The position numbers and the translations under genes were made by a program. Below are positions 53,707-62,878 of a stretch of 64,000 nt of DNA, piece by piece. The stretch is from UBA961 sp014191195 (GTDB taxonomy: Bacteria; Bacteroidota; Ignavibacteria; Kapaibacteriales; UBA961): assembly GCA_964204605.1 (NCBI GenBank), contig OZ123195.1, positions 1,984,001 to 2,048,000 of the forward strand, in the 5' to 3' direction. How positions within the stretch are numbered: position 1 is the stretch's first letter; every line of letters starts with the position of its first letter. The notes below the pieces were generated by a model. The model searched no databases and had not been told where the DNA came from. It saw nothing but the letters and a program-made list of their open reading frames with translations.

Positions 53707-54444
53707 ATGAAAATCCGCACTTTATTTATATCAGATATTCACTTGGGAACTAGTAAATCTCAACCTGATAAATTATTAGAAGTATTAAGGAATTATGAAT
53801 TTGACAGATTAATCATTATTGGTGATTTTATTGATCTTACTGCTATGAAAAGAAAGATATACTGGAATCAAGATCATTCTACGGTGATTCAAAAAATACT
53901 AAGGCTTTCAAGGAAAAATGTACAAGTAGATTATATATTGGGTAATCATGATTATTATTTAAGGAGCCTATTGCAAGATGGAGCAATCAGCATAGGTAAT
54001 ATTAATGTATGTGATTGTCTATATTATGAAACATTATTAGGTGAGAAGATATATATATGCCATGGCGATCAATTTGATGGATTTATTAGAATTCATCCAT
54101 TTTTATATATTCTTGGTGATATAGCTTATGAATTAAGTTATAAGATTAATACTGTGTATAATGCAATCAGAAATCTTCTTGGTTTTCAATATTGGTCACT
54201 TTCAAAATACTTGAAAACGAAAGTTAAAAATGCAGTTTCATTTATTAATGATTTTAAGTTTTTATCATTAAAAACAATAAGAGAAAAGCAATGTGATGCA
54301 ATTATGATTGGACATATTCATCATCCATCGATAGAGCACATAGAGGAGAAAAAGTATTATAATACAGGAGATTTTTGCGAAACGTGCTCGTTTTTATATG
54401 AAGATGAACAAGGAATTATTCATTTAACTATGATGGATTTTTAA
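53707..54444 (+). CDS. Metallophosphoesterase, UDP-2,3-diacylglucosamine hydrolase-like
   Basis: 245 residues from MKIRTLFISDIHLGT; a start at 53659 is less likely. The metal-site motifs are SDIHLG, IGDFIDL, LGNHDYY, CHGDQFDG and MIGHIHHPSI, the complete calcineurin-like set. Length and the region after GDQFD resemble LpxH-type and related UDP-sugar hydrolases. The substrate is an inference. Confidence 0.85.
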   Translation: MKIRTLFISDIHLGTSKSQPDKLLEVLRNYEFDRLIIIGDFIDLTAMKRKIYWNQDHSTVIQKILRLSRKNVQVDYILGNHDYYLRSLLQDGAISIGNINVCDCLYYETLLGEKIYICHGDQFDGFIRIHPFLYILGDIAYELSYKINTVYNAIRNLLGFQYWSLSKYLKTKVKNAVSFINDFKFLSLKTIREKQCDAIMIGHIHHPSIEHIEEKKYYNTGDFCETCSFLYEDEQGIIHLTMMDF

Positions 54445-54449
54445 TTGTA

Positions 54450-55613
54450 TTAAACGCTTTTTTGTAGCATTGTATACGACCTACCTTTCCACGTAGTTCC
54501 TTTTTTTCGCATGAACCAAATCGCAGAATTTATTGATAATACTATGAATGAAGCTGCAGTTAATGGTTGTAAAAACATATGATACCAAGGATTACCAAAA
54601 AAACGAGCAATGCTTAATCGTAGTAATAGTATACAACCAATCTGAAATGTAATCACAGATATAAAAAACATATGTGAAGTTGATATATAATAGGGCAATA
54701 AGAAAAAAGGGAGAACATATGTAAAGAATAAATGAGAGATAAATACCAATAGCATCCCTGTATCAAAACGAAGTGTGGCAAAAGAATTTTTAGAAAAACC
54801 TTCAAATACTTCTTTGCGATTTTTATACATTCTGCAAGAAATCAGATTTCCAGCTGAAATCATTCCCAGTTTTCCATTATGTTGTTTAGTTATTATTCCT
54901 AAATCTATGTCTTCTGCAATACTATTAAATACGGCTTGATGTCCACCAATTGCATGATAAAAAGAAGTTTTAAATAATAGGGCTTGTCCATTTGCAGCCG
55001 TAAAAATCGAATGTTTTGTCTTATATAATAAGTCATTTGGCATATAAGACATATACAATAAGTGAATAAATGGAACAGTAACTTGTTCCCAAAAATGAAC
55101 AACCGATTGTTTAGGAATAATACTTAAAACATCATAGGATTGTTCAATAGCATGCTGAATTGTTGCATCTAAGCTTAGTGGATGATGCTTGGTATCTGCA
55201 TCGGTAAATAATAAAAAATCACCTTTTGCCTTTTTTGCTAATTGATAGCAGGCATAAGGTTTGCCAACCCAATTATTTGGTAAAACAGTACCCTTTATGA
55301 TTGTAAGTTTATGAGGATATATACTTTGTAAGTCATGTAAAATCTGTCCAGTTGCATCCGTTGAATTATCATCTAATACTATGATTTCAATATGAGGATA
55401 TTCTATTTGGCATAAAGACTCTATACATTCTTTAATACAACTTTCTTCATTTCTGGCAGGTACCAAAATGCTAATTAAAGGTTTTGGATAAGATGGAAGT
55501 GGAGATATACTTAATACTTTGAATTTGAAGTGATTTCTAACTGTATTTAACAGTAAAGCAATAAGAGAAATTGTAATAATGATATGATAGATAATTTCTA
55601 TACTTTGATACAT
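54450..55613 (-). CDS. Glycosyltransferase family 2 with membrane helices
   Basis: About 387 residues from MYQSIEIIYHIIITISL; a start at 55649 adds 12 residues. An N-terminal membrane helix precedes the GT-A domain with ISILVPARNEESCIKECIESL, EIIVLDDNSTD, DFLLFTDADTKH and SIAEDIDLG, then several membrane helices. This layout matches enzymes that glycosylate carotenoids or other lipids (CrtQ-like). Acceptor unknown. Convergent with the phosphoesterase gene, with a 5-base gap. Confidence 0.83.
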   Translation of the reverse strand: MYQSIEIIYHIIITISLIALLLNTVRNHFKFKVLSISPLPSYPKPLISILVPARNEESCIKECIESLCQIEYPHIEIIVLDDNSTDATGQILHDLQSIYPHKLTIIKGTVLPNNWVGKPYACYQLAKKAKGDFLLFTDADTKHHPLSLDATIQHAIEQSYDVLSIIPKQSVVHFWEQVTVPFIHLLYMSYMPNDLLYKTKHSIFTAANGQALLFKTSFYHAIGGHQAVFNSIAEDIDLGIITKQHNGKLGMISAGNLISCRMYKNRKEVFEGFSKNSFATLRFDTGMLLVFISHLFFTYVLPFFLLPYYISTSHMFFISVITFQIGCILLLRLSIARFFGNPWYHMFLQPLTAASFIVLSINSAIWFMRKKGTTWKGRSYTMLQKSV

Positions 55614-55814
55614 ATTCCACTCATAAATAAGGATAAAAAACCCTTGCAAATAAAGGTATATGAAGTATTAATTCTACATTAACATCACATGATATGATTG
55701 TATTATGAATTCATAAACTGATATGGTTTTAAAGTATAAATATTTTCATTTCTTCAAAGTATCATAACACTTAACTATTTTTGTTTATTGACTATTATTT
55801 ATCAGAAAAAAATT

Positions 55815-56435
55815 ATGAAATACCGTTATGTAGTGCTTATTAGTATCATTAGCATATCCCTTTTCTTTTTTCAGGGATGTTCTACTGTTCAGGGAATTAT
55901 GTCTTTACAACAATTAACATATTCGATAGAATCAATAGAATCTGTTTATTTAGGGGGCGTAAGTGTAGGTGGTAAAAAAGCAATAAATGATTTTTCTGTG
56001 AAAGAAACTTTGACATTAGCTTTAATGGTATCAACCAAAAAAATGCCATTACGTATGACGGTGAATATTGCTGTAAAGAATCCGAATAAAGGAATGGGTG
56101 ATGCCAATGGATATAATGGATCAGCAACATTAAAAAGTATGGATTGGCGATTATTGATAGATGATATACCAACGATAAATGGAAATCTTTCAAAAGTATT
56201 TGAGATACCTGGTAATGGACAAACTACAATAGTCCCAGTAGAAATGAGTGTAGAGCTTTATGAATATTTAGAGCAGAAAGGTTATGAAGGAATGGCTAAT
56301 CTTGCACTTGCTGTATCTGGTTTAGGCGGTGGTGGAGCACGTTTAAAAATTGATGCATTACCAACAGTATCAACTTTTATTGGTGATATACAGTATCCAA
56401 ATAGAATAACTATAGTAGATAAAGAATTTAGATAA
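55815..56435 (+). CDS. LEA-like lipoprotein
   Basis: 206 residues from MKYRYVVLISI, with lipobox Cys22 (FFQGC). The body VYLGGVSVGGKKAINDFSVKETLTLALMV, MTVNIAVKNPNKG and NGSATLKSMDWRLLIDDIPTINGNLS looks like an LEA-14/water-stress type beta sandwich, often seen as an exported lipoprotein in Bacteroidota. No catalytic residues. Function unknown. Confidence 0.7.
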   Translation: MKYRYVVLISIISISLFFFQGCSTVQGIMSLQQLTYSIESIESVYLGGVSVGGKKAINDFSVKETLTLALMVSTKKMPLRMTVNIAVKNPNKGMGDANGYNGSATLKSMDWRLLIDDIPTINGNLSKVFEIPGNGQTTIVPVEMSVELYEYLEQKGYEGMANLALAVSGLGGGGARLKIDALPTVSTFIGDIQYPNRITIVDKEFR

Positions 56436-56436
56436 A

Positions 56437-57384
56437 TTATGTGCTGGAAGCTTTTTCAACTCTATTGGCTAATCCAGGACTTTTGATGCGATCAGCATGA
56501 GGAAATAATATGATAATATCAGAAATATTTCCTGCATCAGCCGAACGGAGAACATCATAAAATGTAGATTCTTTTAAAGGAATAAGTTCAGAAAATTGTG
56601 TGGTGATATGGGTAGATAATTTTAAAGATTGGGGAAATCTATATAATAAATGTAAAAACTCTTCTGATGAAGAAGTCAAGTGTATCGTAGCTTTAGGGGC
56701 ATAATGTCTGTATTTTATACCAGGTGAAATAGGATATTCTATTGAACTTTCATTATTAACTATCTGTATTCCAGTTTTTTCAGCTATCATTTCTGCAGTA
56801 ATAATACCAGGACGTAAAATTGTCGGTATTGGATCTACCAATAATACAGTGGATTCTATTCCAATTTCACAAGAACCTCCATCAAGAATACCATCAATTT
56901 TTCCATCTAAATCTTGTAATACATGTATAGCTTTTGTTGGCGAAGGTTTGCCAGAAATATTTGCAGAGGGTGCACAAACAGGACCAGACTTCTTTAATAA
57001 TGCTAATGCAATTGGATGATTTGGCATTCTGATGCCTATTGTATCTAAATTGGCTGTTGCCTCTTTGGGAATAGAATTTTTAACAGGTAAAATTAAGGTT
57101 AAAGGCCCAGGAAAGAAAGCTTCTGCAAGTTTTCTGGCATTATCAGAAAAATGAGAAACTATAAGATCTAAATCCTCCAAACTGCCAATATGTGCAATAA
57201 GCGGATTATCAGCGGGACGTCCTTTTGCTAAAAAAATGGACTTCAATGCTTGCGAATTAAAAATATCAGCTCCTAAACCATACACTGTTTCAGTGGGGAA
57301 AGCAATAAGCTTCCCCTGTTTTAACATCAATGCAGCTGTATTGATATCTTCTTCTTTATTACCATCTAAAGTCATTGTATCCAT
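56437..57384 (-). CDS. L-threonylcarbamoyladenylate synthase (Sua5)
   Basis: 315 residues. The YrdC domain (about 15-200) has KQGKLIAFPTETVYGLGADIF, SIFLAKGRPADNPLIAHI, FPGPLTLIL and VCAPSANISGKPSPT. A C-terminal Sua5 domain (SPGIKYRHYAPKATIHL...) makes it the long type. It makes threonylcarbamoyl-AMP for t6A37 tRNA modification. Convergent with the preceding gene. Confidence 0.94.
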   Translation of the reverse strand: MDTMTLDGNKEEDINTAALMLKQGKLIAFPTETVYGLGADIFNSQALKSIFLAKGRPADNPLIAHIGSLEDLDLIVSHFSDNARKLAEAFFPGPLTLILPVKNSIPKEATANLDTIGIRMPNHPIALALLKKSGPVCAPSANISGKPSPTKAIHVLQDLDGKIDGILDGGSCEIGIESTVLLVDPIPTILRPGIITAEMIAEKTGIQIVNNESSIEYPISPGIKYRHYAPKATIHLTSSSEEFLHLLYRFPQSLKLSTHITTQFSELIPLKESTFYDVLRSADAGNISDIIILFPHADRIKSPGLANRVEKASST

Positions 57385-57389
57385 CAGTC

Positions 57390-58922
57390 TTATTTTCCTA
57401 ATACAGATGAATAATAATTTCTGATATCTTGAGTAAAAGTAATAAGAGATTCTTTTTCTATGTACATCATATGACCAGATTTATAGTATTTCATACTAAT
57501 ATTATTTTTTAATGAGGGTTCTAGATGTAAGTGATTGATAGTATATTCTGATGCAAAAAATGGAGTAGCTAAATCATACCAACCATTTGCTATAAATACT
57601 TTTAGAAAATGATTTTTGCTCATTGCACTTCTTAAAGATTCTCCAACATTAGGGAAACCTTTTTCTGCACTTCCCCAATTCCATGGTTGTACACGGCCTG
57701 TCAAAATCTCATATGGAAGGTCACTTTCAAAGCCTAAGTCTGACCTCATATAATGATGTTGAACTGCGGTGAAAGGTCCGTAAATGACTCCATTATAGCT
57801 TGGATCATATTCAAAACTATCTCCGGCTGCATCAATATCAATTCCTGTAAATCTGCTATCTAAACGTCCTACAGTTTTTCTATCTGTTCTTAACAATTCT
57901 TTAGTAAATCTAAAAATATCAATACGATTATTACACGATCTAATAAATTGTTTAGAAAGCCCTGTATATCTACTTAATGTGATTGCAATAGCATCATGAG
58001 TAGATTCATCTACAGCATCACCTTTTGCTAAATATGTAAAGTATTCACCCAAAGCCCAATTTCTAATTTCTTGTAGCGTTTTTTCTTGATTAACCTGAAG
58101 ATCTGCTGCTAACTTATTATAATACATAGCGGTTGCAGCATAGGTAGGAAGAAATAAAACATTTGGCAATTCATTTGATGTAGAAAATCGTAAAGTTTGA
58201 AAATCTAGAACCATAGAAATCAATACAATTCCATTTACATACATTCCATGTCTATCAGCAAGATGATTTGCTAATCCAGCAGCACGTGTAGTTCCATAGC
58301 TTTCTCCGGCCAAAAATTTAGGAGAAACCCAGCGTTTATTTTGCGTAGTATATAGTCTGATAAAATTGCCAACAGAAGCAATATCTTCATCAATACCGTG
58401 AAATTGTTCCTTTTTTTCATCTTTAGCCGGACGGCTATATCCTGTTCCAACTGGATCGATAAAAACTAAATCAGTAAATTCTAGCCATGTAAATTCATTG
58501 TCCACCATTGTTCCTGGTGGCTTTAAGGCATCTCCTTTATCAGACAAAACAACTCGTTTTGGACCTAAGGCTCCCATATGTAACCACACAGATGAGGAAC
58601 CGGGCCCTCCATTAAATGCATATGTTATTGGCCTTTGTTCCAATGAACTATTGTCTTTTGTATATGCAGTATAGAACATAGTAGCTTTTAGATTCCCTTC
58701 TTCGTCTGTTATTTTCATATATCCAGTTGTGGCTGTATAAGAAAGAACTTTACCATGAATAGTTACTGATCCTTTTGTAATTATTGGAGGAGCAATTGGC
58801 AAAGATTCATTTTTTGCATGTTGTTTATCATCTGCTATTGCAGCTACTGTTTCACTCATAGTTAATAATCCTAAAAGACAAAAGAAAAGAATATTAATCG
58901 ACACTTTCATATAATAATCCAA
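57390..58922 (-). CDS. Serine carboxypeptidase-like peptidase (family S10)
   Basis: 510 residues with a signal peptide. NGGPGSSSVWLHMGALGP, EFTDLVFIDPVGTGYSRP and the nucleophile in AGESYGTTRAAGLA (Ser208) match S10 peptidases. The later FIANGWYDLATPFFASEYT (Asp) and YKSGHMMYIE (His) complete the triad. It is exported, probably periplasmic, and acts on C-terminal residues of peptides. It starts 5 bases upstream of the Sua5 gene on the same strand and may be co-transcribed. Confidence 0.92.
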   Translation of the reverse strand: MDYYMKVSINILFFCLLGLLTMSETVAAIADDKQHAKNESLPIAPPIITKGSVTIHGKVLSYTATTGYMKITDEEGNLKATMFYTAYTKDNSSLEQRPITYAFNGGPGSSSVWLHMGALGPKRVVLSDKGDALKPPGTMVDNEFTWLEFTDLVFIDPVGTGYSRPAKDEKKEQFHGIDEDIASVGNFIRLYTTQNKRWVSPKFLAGESYGTTRAAGLANHLADRHGMYVNGIVLISMVLDFQTLRFSTSNELPNVLFLPTYAATAMYYNKLAADLQVNQEKTLQEIRNWALGEYFTYLAKGDAVDESTHDAIAITLSRYTGLSKQFIRSCNNRIDIFRFTKELLRTDRKTVGRLDSRFTGIDIDAAGDSFEYDPSYNGVIYGPFTAVQHHYMRSDLGFESDLPYEILTGRVQPWNWGSAEKGFPNVGESLRSAMSKNHFLKVFIANGWYDLATPFFASEYTINHLHLEPSLKNNISMKYYKSGHMMYIEKESLITFTQDIRNYYSSVLGK

Positions 58923-58986
58923 AGAGAATAAGTATGTACAATCACTAAATGTAAAATCTATATTGGTACTGATAATACTAATATTA

Positions 58987-59766
58987 CTACAATTCTTTAT
59001 GCACCAAAGTAGTGCTGGCCTGAGCTGTTGGTAAAATTAAGATATCTGCAATAGTTATATGGGGTGGCCTTGTGGCACAAAATACAACAGTATCGGCTAT
59101 ATCTTCACCTGTTAAGGGTATAAATCCATTATATACAGATGATGCTTTTTGAGCATCCCCATGAAATCGTACGAGTGAGAATTCTGTTTCTACCATTCCA
59201 GGGTCTATATTCACAACTCGTATTCCTGTTCCATTCATATCAATTCTTGTAGCAGTTGTAATAGTTCTGGCTGCAGCCTTAGTTGCACAATATACATTTC
59301 CACCAGGATATACCTCTCGTCCAGCAATAGAAGCTATATTAATAATCATTCCTGTTTTTCTTTCTGCCATTTTGGGTGCAATACATCTGGTAACATATAA
59401 TAGACCTTTGATATTAGTATCTATCATTTCGTCCCAATTTTGCAAAATCCCATCTTGAATTTTTTCAAGACCTCGGCTTAAACCAGCATTATTAATTAAT
59501 ACATTAATATCTTTCCAATCATCAGGTAATGATTCAAACAGTAATGATACTTCGTTTTGATGTCTTATATCACATTGCTGTGTTAAAATGTCAGTATCAG
59601 GATACACCAACAGAATTGCATTTTTTACTTCATTCAATTTTTCAATTCTGCGTGCAATTAATAATAATTTTGCACCTTGTTCTGCGAATTTAAAGGCACA
59701 TTCTGCACCTATACCACTGGAGGCTCCAGTGATACAAATCACAGTGTTTTTTAAAATAGTATTCAT
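58987..59766 (-). CDS. Short-chain dehydrogenase/reductase
   Basis: 259 residues. Cofactor motif TGASSGIG (about 14-21), NVLINNAG, MIINIASIAG and YCATKAA (Tyr-x3-Lys). The end resembles YdfG-like enzymes that reduce 3-hydroxy acids or dicarbonyls (VVFCATRPPHITIADILILPTAQAS). NADP preference is suggested by LLIARRIEKL after the second strand. Confidence 0.93.
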   Translation of the reverse strand: MNTILKNTVICITGASSGIGAECAFKFAEQGAKLLLIARRIEKLNEVKNAILLVYPDTDILTQQCDIRHQNEVSLLFESLPDDWKDINVLINNAGLSRGLEKIQDGILQNWDEMIDTNIKGLLYVTRCIAPKMAERKTGMIINIASIAGREVYPGGNVYCATKAAARTITTATRIDMNGTGIRVVNIDPGMVETEFSLVRFHGDAQKASSVYNGFIPLTGEDIADTVVFCATRPPHITIADILILPTAQASTTLVHKEL

Positions 59767-59784
59767 GTTTTAATGATTTAGTGA

Positions 59785-60279
59785 TTATGTATTGGCTAAT
59801 ATTTGTAAAGCAGATTCATCCATTCTATAGGGAAACCACTCTTTCATATGAACAGCGCCAAGATTCTCATAAAATATTTGTGCAGAAGTATTCCAATCTA
59901 AAACAACCCATTCCATACGTCCACATCCTGAATTCAGGGCTTTTTTCGCAAGAAATTTCATAATAAAAGCACCAATGCCTTTAGATCGAAACTCAGGTTG
60001 AACATAAATATCTTCCAGATATAAGCTTGGTTTAGCTAAAAAAGAAGAATATGAATAGTATATAATTGTATATCCAATAGTTTTATTTTCTGAATAAATA
60101 AGGTATGCTTCAATTCTAGAATTGTTTTCAGTACAATCTATAAAAAGTCTTTGTTTGGCTTCAAAACTAGGTTTAGAGAGATGTTCAAAATCTGCTAATT
60201 CTTCAATTAAAGAAAAAAATGCATCAAAATTATCCTTTGAAACAGCACATATTTGGGGTATATCTATCATGTATTGCAC
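59785..60279 (-). CDS. GNAT acetyltransferase, thialysine/SSAT2-like
   Basis: 164 residues. The acetyl-CoA site is VQPEFRSKGIGAFIMKFLAKKA. GCGRMEWVVLDWNTSAQIFYENLGAVHMKEW is the signature of the thialysine N-epsilon-acetyltransferase (SSAT2) family. Small amine or thialysine substrates are likely. No operon partner beyond the SDR gene 18 bases downstream on the same strand. Confidence 0.9.
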   Translation of the reverse strand: MQYMIDIPQICAVSKDNFDAFFSLIEELADFEHLSKPSFEAKQRLFIDCTENNSRIEAYLIYSENKTIGYTIIYYSYSSFLAKPSLYLEDIYVQPEFRSKGIGAFIMKFLAKKALNSGCGRMEWVVLDWNTSAQIFYENLGAVHMKEWFPYRMDESALQILANT

Positions 60280-60351
60280 TTAACTATGTGAAATTCATAA
60301 AATATTTTTGCTCAATATAAGCAAATCGCTTATTTTTGCGTTCCATTCAGT

Positions 60352-60428
60352 TCCGACTTAGCTCAGCTGGTTAGAGCATCTGACTGTTAATCAGAGGGTC
60401 CGCGGTTCAAGTCCGCGAGTCGGAGCCA
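60352..60428 (+). tRNA. tRNA-Asn (anticodon GTT)
   Basis: Acceptor stem TCCGACT pairs with AGTCGGA. The D arm contains AGCTCAGCTGGTTAGAGC, the anticodon stem-loop TCTGACTGTTAATCAGA has anticodon GTT, and the T arm is CGCGGTTCAAGTCCGCG. CCA is encoded at the 3' end. 77 nt. Confidence 0.97.
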
Positions 60429-60430
60429 TT

Positions 60431-60464
60431 AAAGCCATCACGAATTTCGAGATGGCTTTTTTTA
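60431..60464 (+). terminator. Intrinsic terminator after tRNA-Asn
   Basis: AAAGCCATC and GATGGCTTTTTTT form a stem around an 11-nt loop directly after the tRNA. Confidence 0.85.
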
Positions 60465-60477
60465 TTGTAAGGAATAT

Positions 60478-60876
60478 ATGAATCAACAATTAATACAAAT
60501 AAGTGTATTAGTAAGGGATTATGATGAGGCAATTGTGTTTTATACACAAAAGCTTGGATTTGTACTTTTAGAAGATACTCCTTTGAGTGAAACGAAAAGA
60601 TGGGTGAGAATACAACCTGATGGAAATCAAGGTGGATGTACAATTCTATTGGCTAAAGCTGTAAATGCCGAACAAATATTAGCAATAGGCAATCAAACAG
60701 GTGGAAGAGTCTTTCTATTTTTACATACTGATAATATAGACAGAGATTATTCCAATTATAAAAGCAAAGGGATAGAGTTTATTGGTGAACCAAGAAGTGA
60801 AAACTATGGAAAGGTAGTAGTATTTAGGGATATATATGGGAATCTTTGGGATTTAATAGAACCTATTAAGGAATAG
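60478..60876 (+). CDS. VOC family (glyoxalase-like) protein
   Basis: 132 residues. QISVLVRDYDEAIVFYTQKLGFVLLEDTPLS starts the VOC fold. GRVFLFLHTDNIDRDYSNYKSKGIEFIGEPRSENYGKVVVFRDIYGNLWDLIEP ends it with the expected Glu metal ligand. It is a dioxygenase, lyase or resistance-like domain of undetermined substrate. Its last 11 bases overlap the convergent next gene. Confidence 0.88.
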   Translation: MNQQLIQISVLVRDYDEAIVFYTQKLGFVLLEDTPLSETKRWVRIQPDGNQGGCTILLAKAVNAEQILAIGNQTGGRVFLFLHTDNIDRDYSNYKSKGIEFIGEPRSENYGKVVVFRDIYGNLWDLIEPIKE

Positions 60877-61441
60877 TAGTTTTTTTACTTTGATTGTAGT
60901 TTTCTGGGCTCATTGTAGAAAATATAATTGTATCAGTTCCTGATTTTACATATTCTGGAATAGCCCCATTATAGCGGAAATACCGATTATCTGCTATAAT
61001 GTTTGGTCCAAAACTACAAGCCGTCATTCCCTCGACAGTTTTAACTACTATATGTTTCTTGGTAAAATCAAAAGACAGCTTGCAAAAACCTGTCTCACCG
61101 GGTAGTTTATAATTATATATACCTTTATTATTCTTAATCAATAATCTTCCATATAGTGTTCCTACATTATAAGAGGGAAAACCAGAAGATATATCAAAAT
61201 AGAATAAGACAGTGGAATCAGTTTCAGGGTAAATATATAAGCTTCCAGATGGTCCTAATTCTTGGGCACCGCCTGTAATTGGAGAAATTGTTGGATCATG
61301 ATGTTCTTCTACAGTAAATCCATAGCTATATGTTCCTGCTATTCTTGCTGAACGCCTTTTAGCTGGGTCATTGGGTGTTTCAGCATAGCTTATTCTAATA
61401 AAAACAAAAGCCAAACAGAATACTAATAATCGAAACTTCAT
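60866..61441 (-). CDS. Exported protein of unknown function
   Basis: 191 residues. The signal peptide ends at SYAE. The body (GTYSYGFTVEEHHDP, SLYIYPETDSTVLFYFDISSGFPSYNVG, YNYKLPGETGFCKLSFDF, MTACSFGPNIIADNRYFRY) is beta-rich with two cysteines and resembles no family I can name. It overlaps the end of the VOC gene. Confidence 0.65.
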   Translation of the reverse strand: MKFRLLVFCLAFVFIRISYAETPNDPAKRRSARIAGTYSYGFTVEEHHDPTISPITGGAQELGPSGSLYIYPETDSTVLFYFDISSGFPSYNVGTLYGRLLIKNNKGIYNYKLPGETGFCKLSFDFTKKHIVVKTVEGMTACSFGPNIIADNRYFRYNGAIPEYVKSGTDTIIFSTMSPENYNQSKKTTIP

Positions 61442-61623
61442 ATATTCCTAAAGAAAATAATGCTAATTCAATGTATGCTAACATAGATTGTGCCAAACAG
61501 ATAATTATTAATTAAAATCAATCTTTATTCTTTCATTTTTATTATTCATATTCTTATTTCCAGATATAATTATCAATGATTCTTATTTTACGCTTATATT
61601 AGTGAAGAATATTAGGACATACG

Positions 61624-62586
61624 ATGAGTGAACAATTTATACCTCGTTTATTTCTCCCTGACTATACTCAGGGAAATGTTGAACAAAAAAAACAGTTTTC
61701 GCAGCAATTAGGTAAGGCTTTTAATGAAACCGGCTTTATCACAATAGCTAATCATGGAATTGATCATAAGTTGATTGATGATTTATATTCTGAAATACAT
61801 AGTTTTTTTGCCTTAGATGAGCATTTCAAAAAGAAATATGAAATTCCAGGACTTTTTGGCCAAAGAGGTTATACAAGTAAAGAAAAAGAAAAAGCCAAAA
61901 ATGCTAATACCCCAGATTTAAAAGAATTTTGGCAATGTGGTCAAACAGTTACTGATGGCGACCCAGTAAAAGATATATATCCACAAAATATCTTGATTAC
62001 CGAATCTCCTTCTTTTAATCAAGTAATGATAGACATTTATGCCCAATTAGAACATATGGGCAGACAATTATTAATGGCTATTGCTGAATATTTATCATTG
62101 CCCATAAACTACTTTGAGGAATATGTGCATAATGGCAATTCTATTTTAAGGGCATTACATTATTTTCCGATAGAAAATCCAGATGCATTACCAGAAGATG
62201 CGGTGCGTTCAAGTGCGCATGAAGATATAAATCTGATTACATTATTGATTGGAGCTAGCGCAGATGGATTACAAGTATTAAAAAGAGATGGAACATGGTT
62301 TGCTGTCCAAGCGCAAGGTGAAGATATAGTGGTAAATGTAGGAGATATGTTGCAAACATTAACAAATAATGTTTTACAGTCTACAACTCATCGGGTTGTA
62401 AATCCACCTAGAGAATTAATGGGTACTTCACGATTTTCAGTTCCATTCTTTTTGCATCCAAAATCATCTATGAGTTTAGCATGTTTAGATTCTTGCATAA
62501 GTAGTGAAAATCCTAAAGCATATCAGGATATTACAGCTGGAGAATATTTAGATCAACGTCTTAGAGAAATTGGATTAAAAATGTAA
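61624..62586 (+). CDS. Isopenicillin N synthase-like 2OG/Fe(II) dioxygenase
   Basis: 320 residues. The N-terminal DIOX-type region (about 5-115) has FNETGFITIANHGI and GQRGYTSKEKE. Iron ligands His199, Asp201 (SSAHEDINLITLL) and His256 (STTHRVVNP), plus Arg270 and Ser272 (RFSVPFFLHP), form the cofactor site. The DIOX_N-plus-2OG-FeII layout is typical of this superfamily. The substrate is unknown. Confidence 0.93.
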   Translation: MSEQFIPRLFLPDYTQGNVEQKKQFSQQLGKAFNETGFITIANHGIDHKLIDDLYSEIHSFFALDEHFKKKYEIPGLFGQRGYTSKEKEKAKNANTPDLKEFWQCGQTVTDGDPVKDIYPQNILITESPSFNQVMIDIYAQLEHMGRQLLMAIAEYLSLPINYFEEYVHNGNSILRALHYFPIENPDALPEDAVRSSAHEDINLITLLIGASADGLQVLKRDGTWFAVQAQGEDIVVNVGDMLQTLTNNVLQSTTHRVVNPPRELMGTSRFSVPFFLHPKSSMSLACLDSCISSENPKAYQDITAGEYLDQRLREIGLKM

Positions 62587-62615
62587 TTCTAGCCAATGTT
62601 TATTGAATTTATAGT

Positions 62616-62668
62616 AAGTGAGCCCCCAATGATTTATCATTAGATAATGTTAAGGGCTCACTTTTTTG
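62616..62668 (+). terminator. Intrinsic terminator after the dioxygenase gene
   Basis: AAGTGAGCCC and GGGCTCACTTTTTT form a stem with a 28-nt loop and a T run. Confidence 0.75.
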
Positions 62669-62878
62669 CTATAGGTAACTCTAATAGAATCATTAGATTT
62701 TACTCTTTTAGCCAATGTAGAAGATAATGCACATGATAATTGAATGTAGATACAGTTACCTACATACCCCATTGAATGGAATGGTAATAAAAAGAGAAAA
62801 AATTAATAGATAGCTGTTTGCTGAGATACATTTTATTGATTAGTTTATTGCATATGGATTATAGAATTAACATGTATT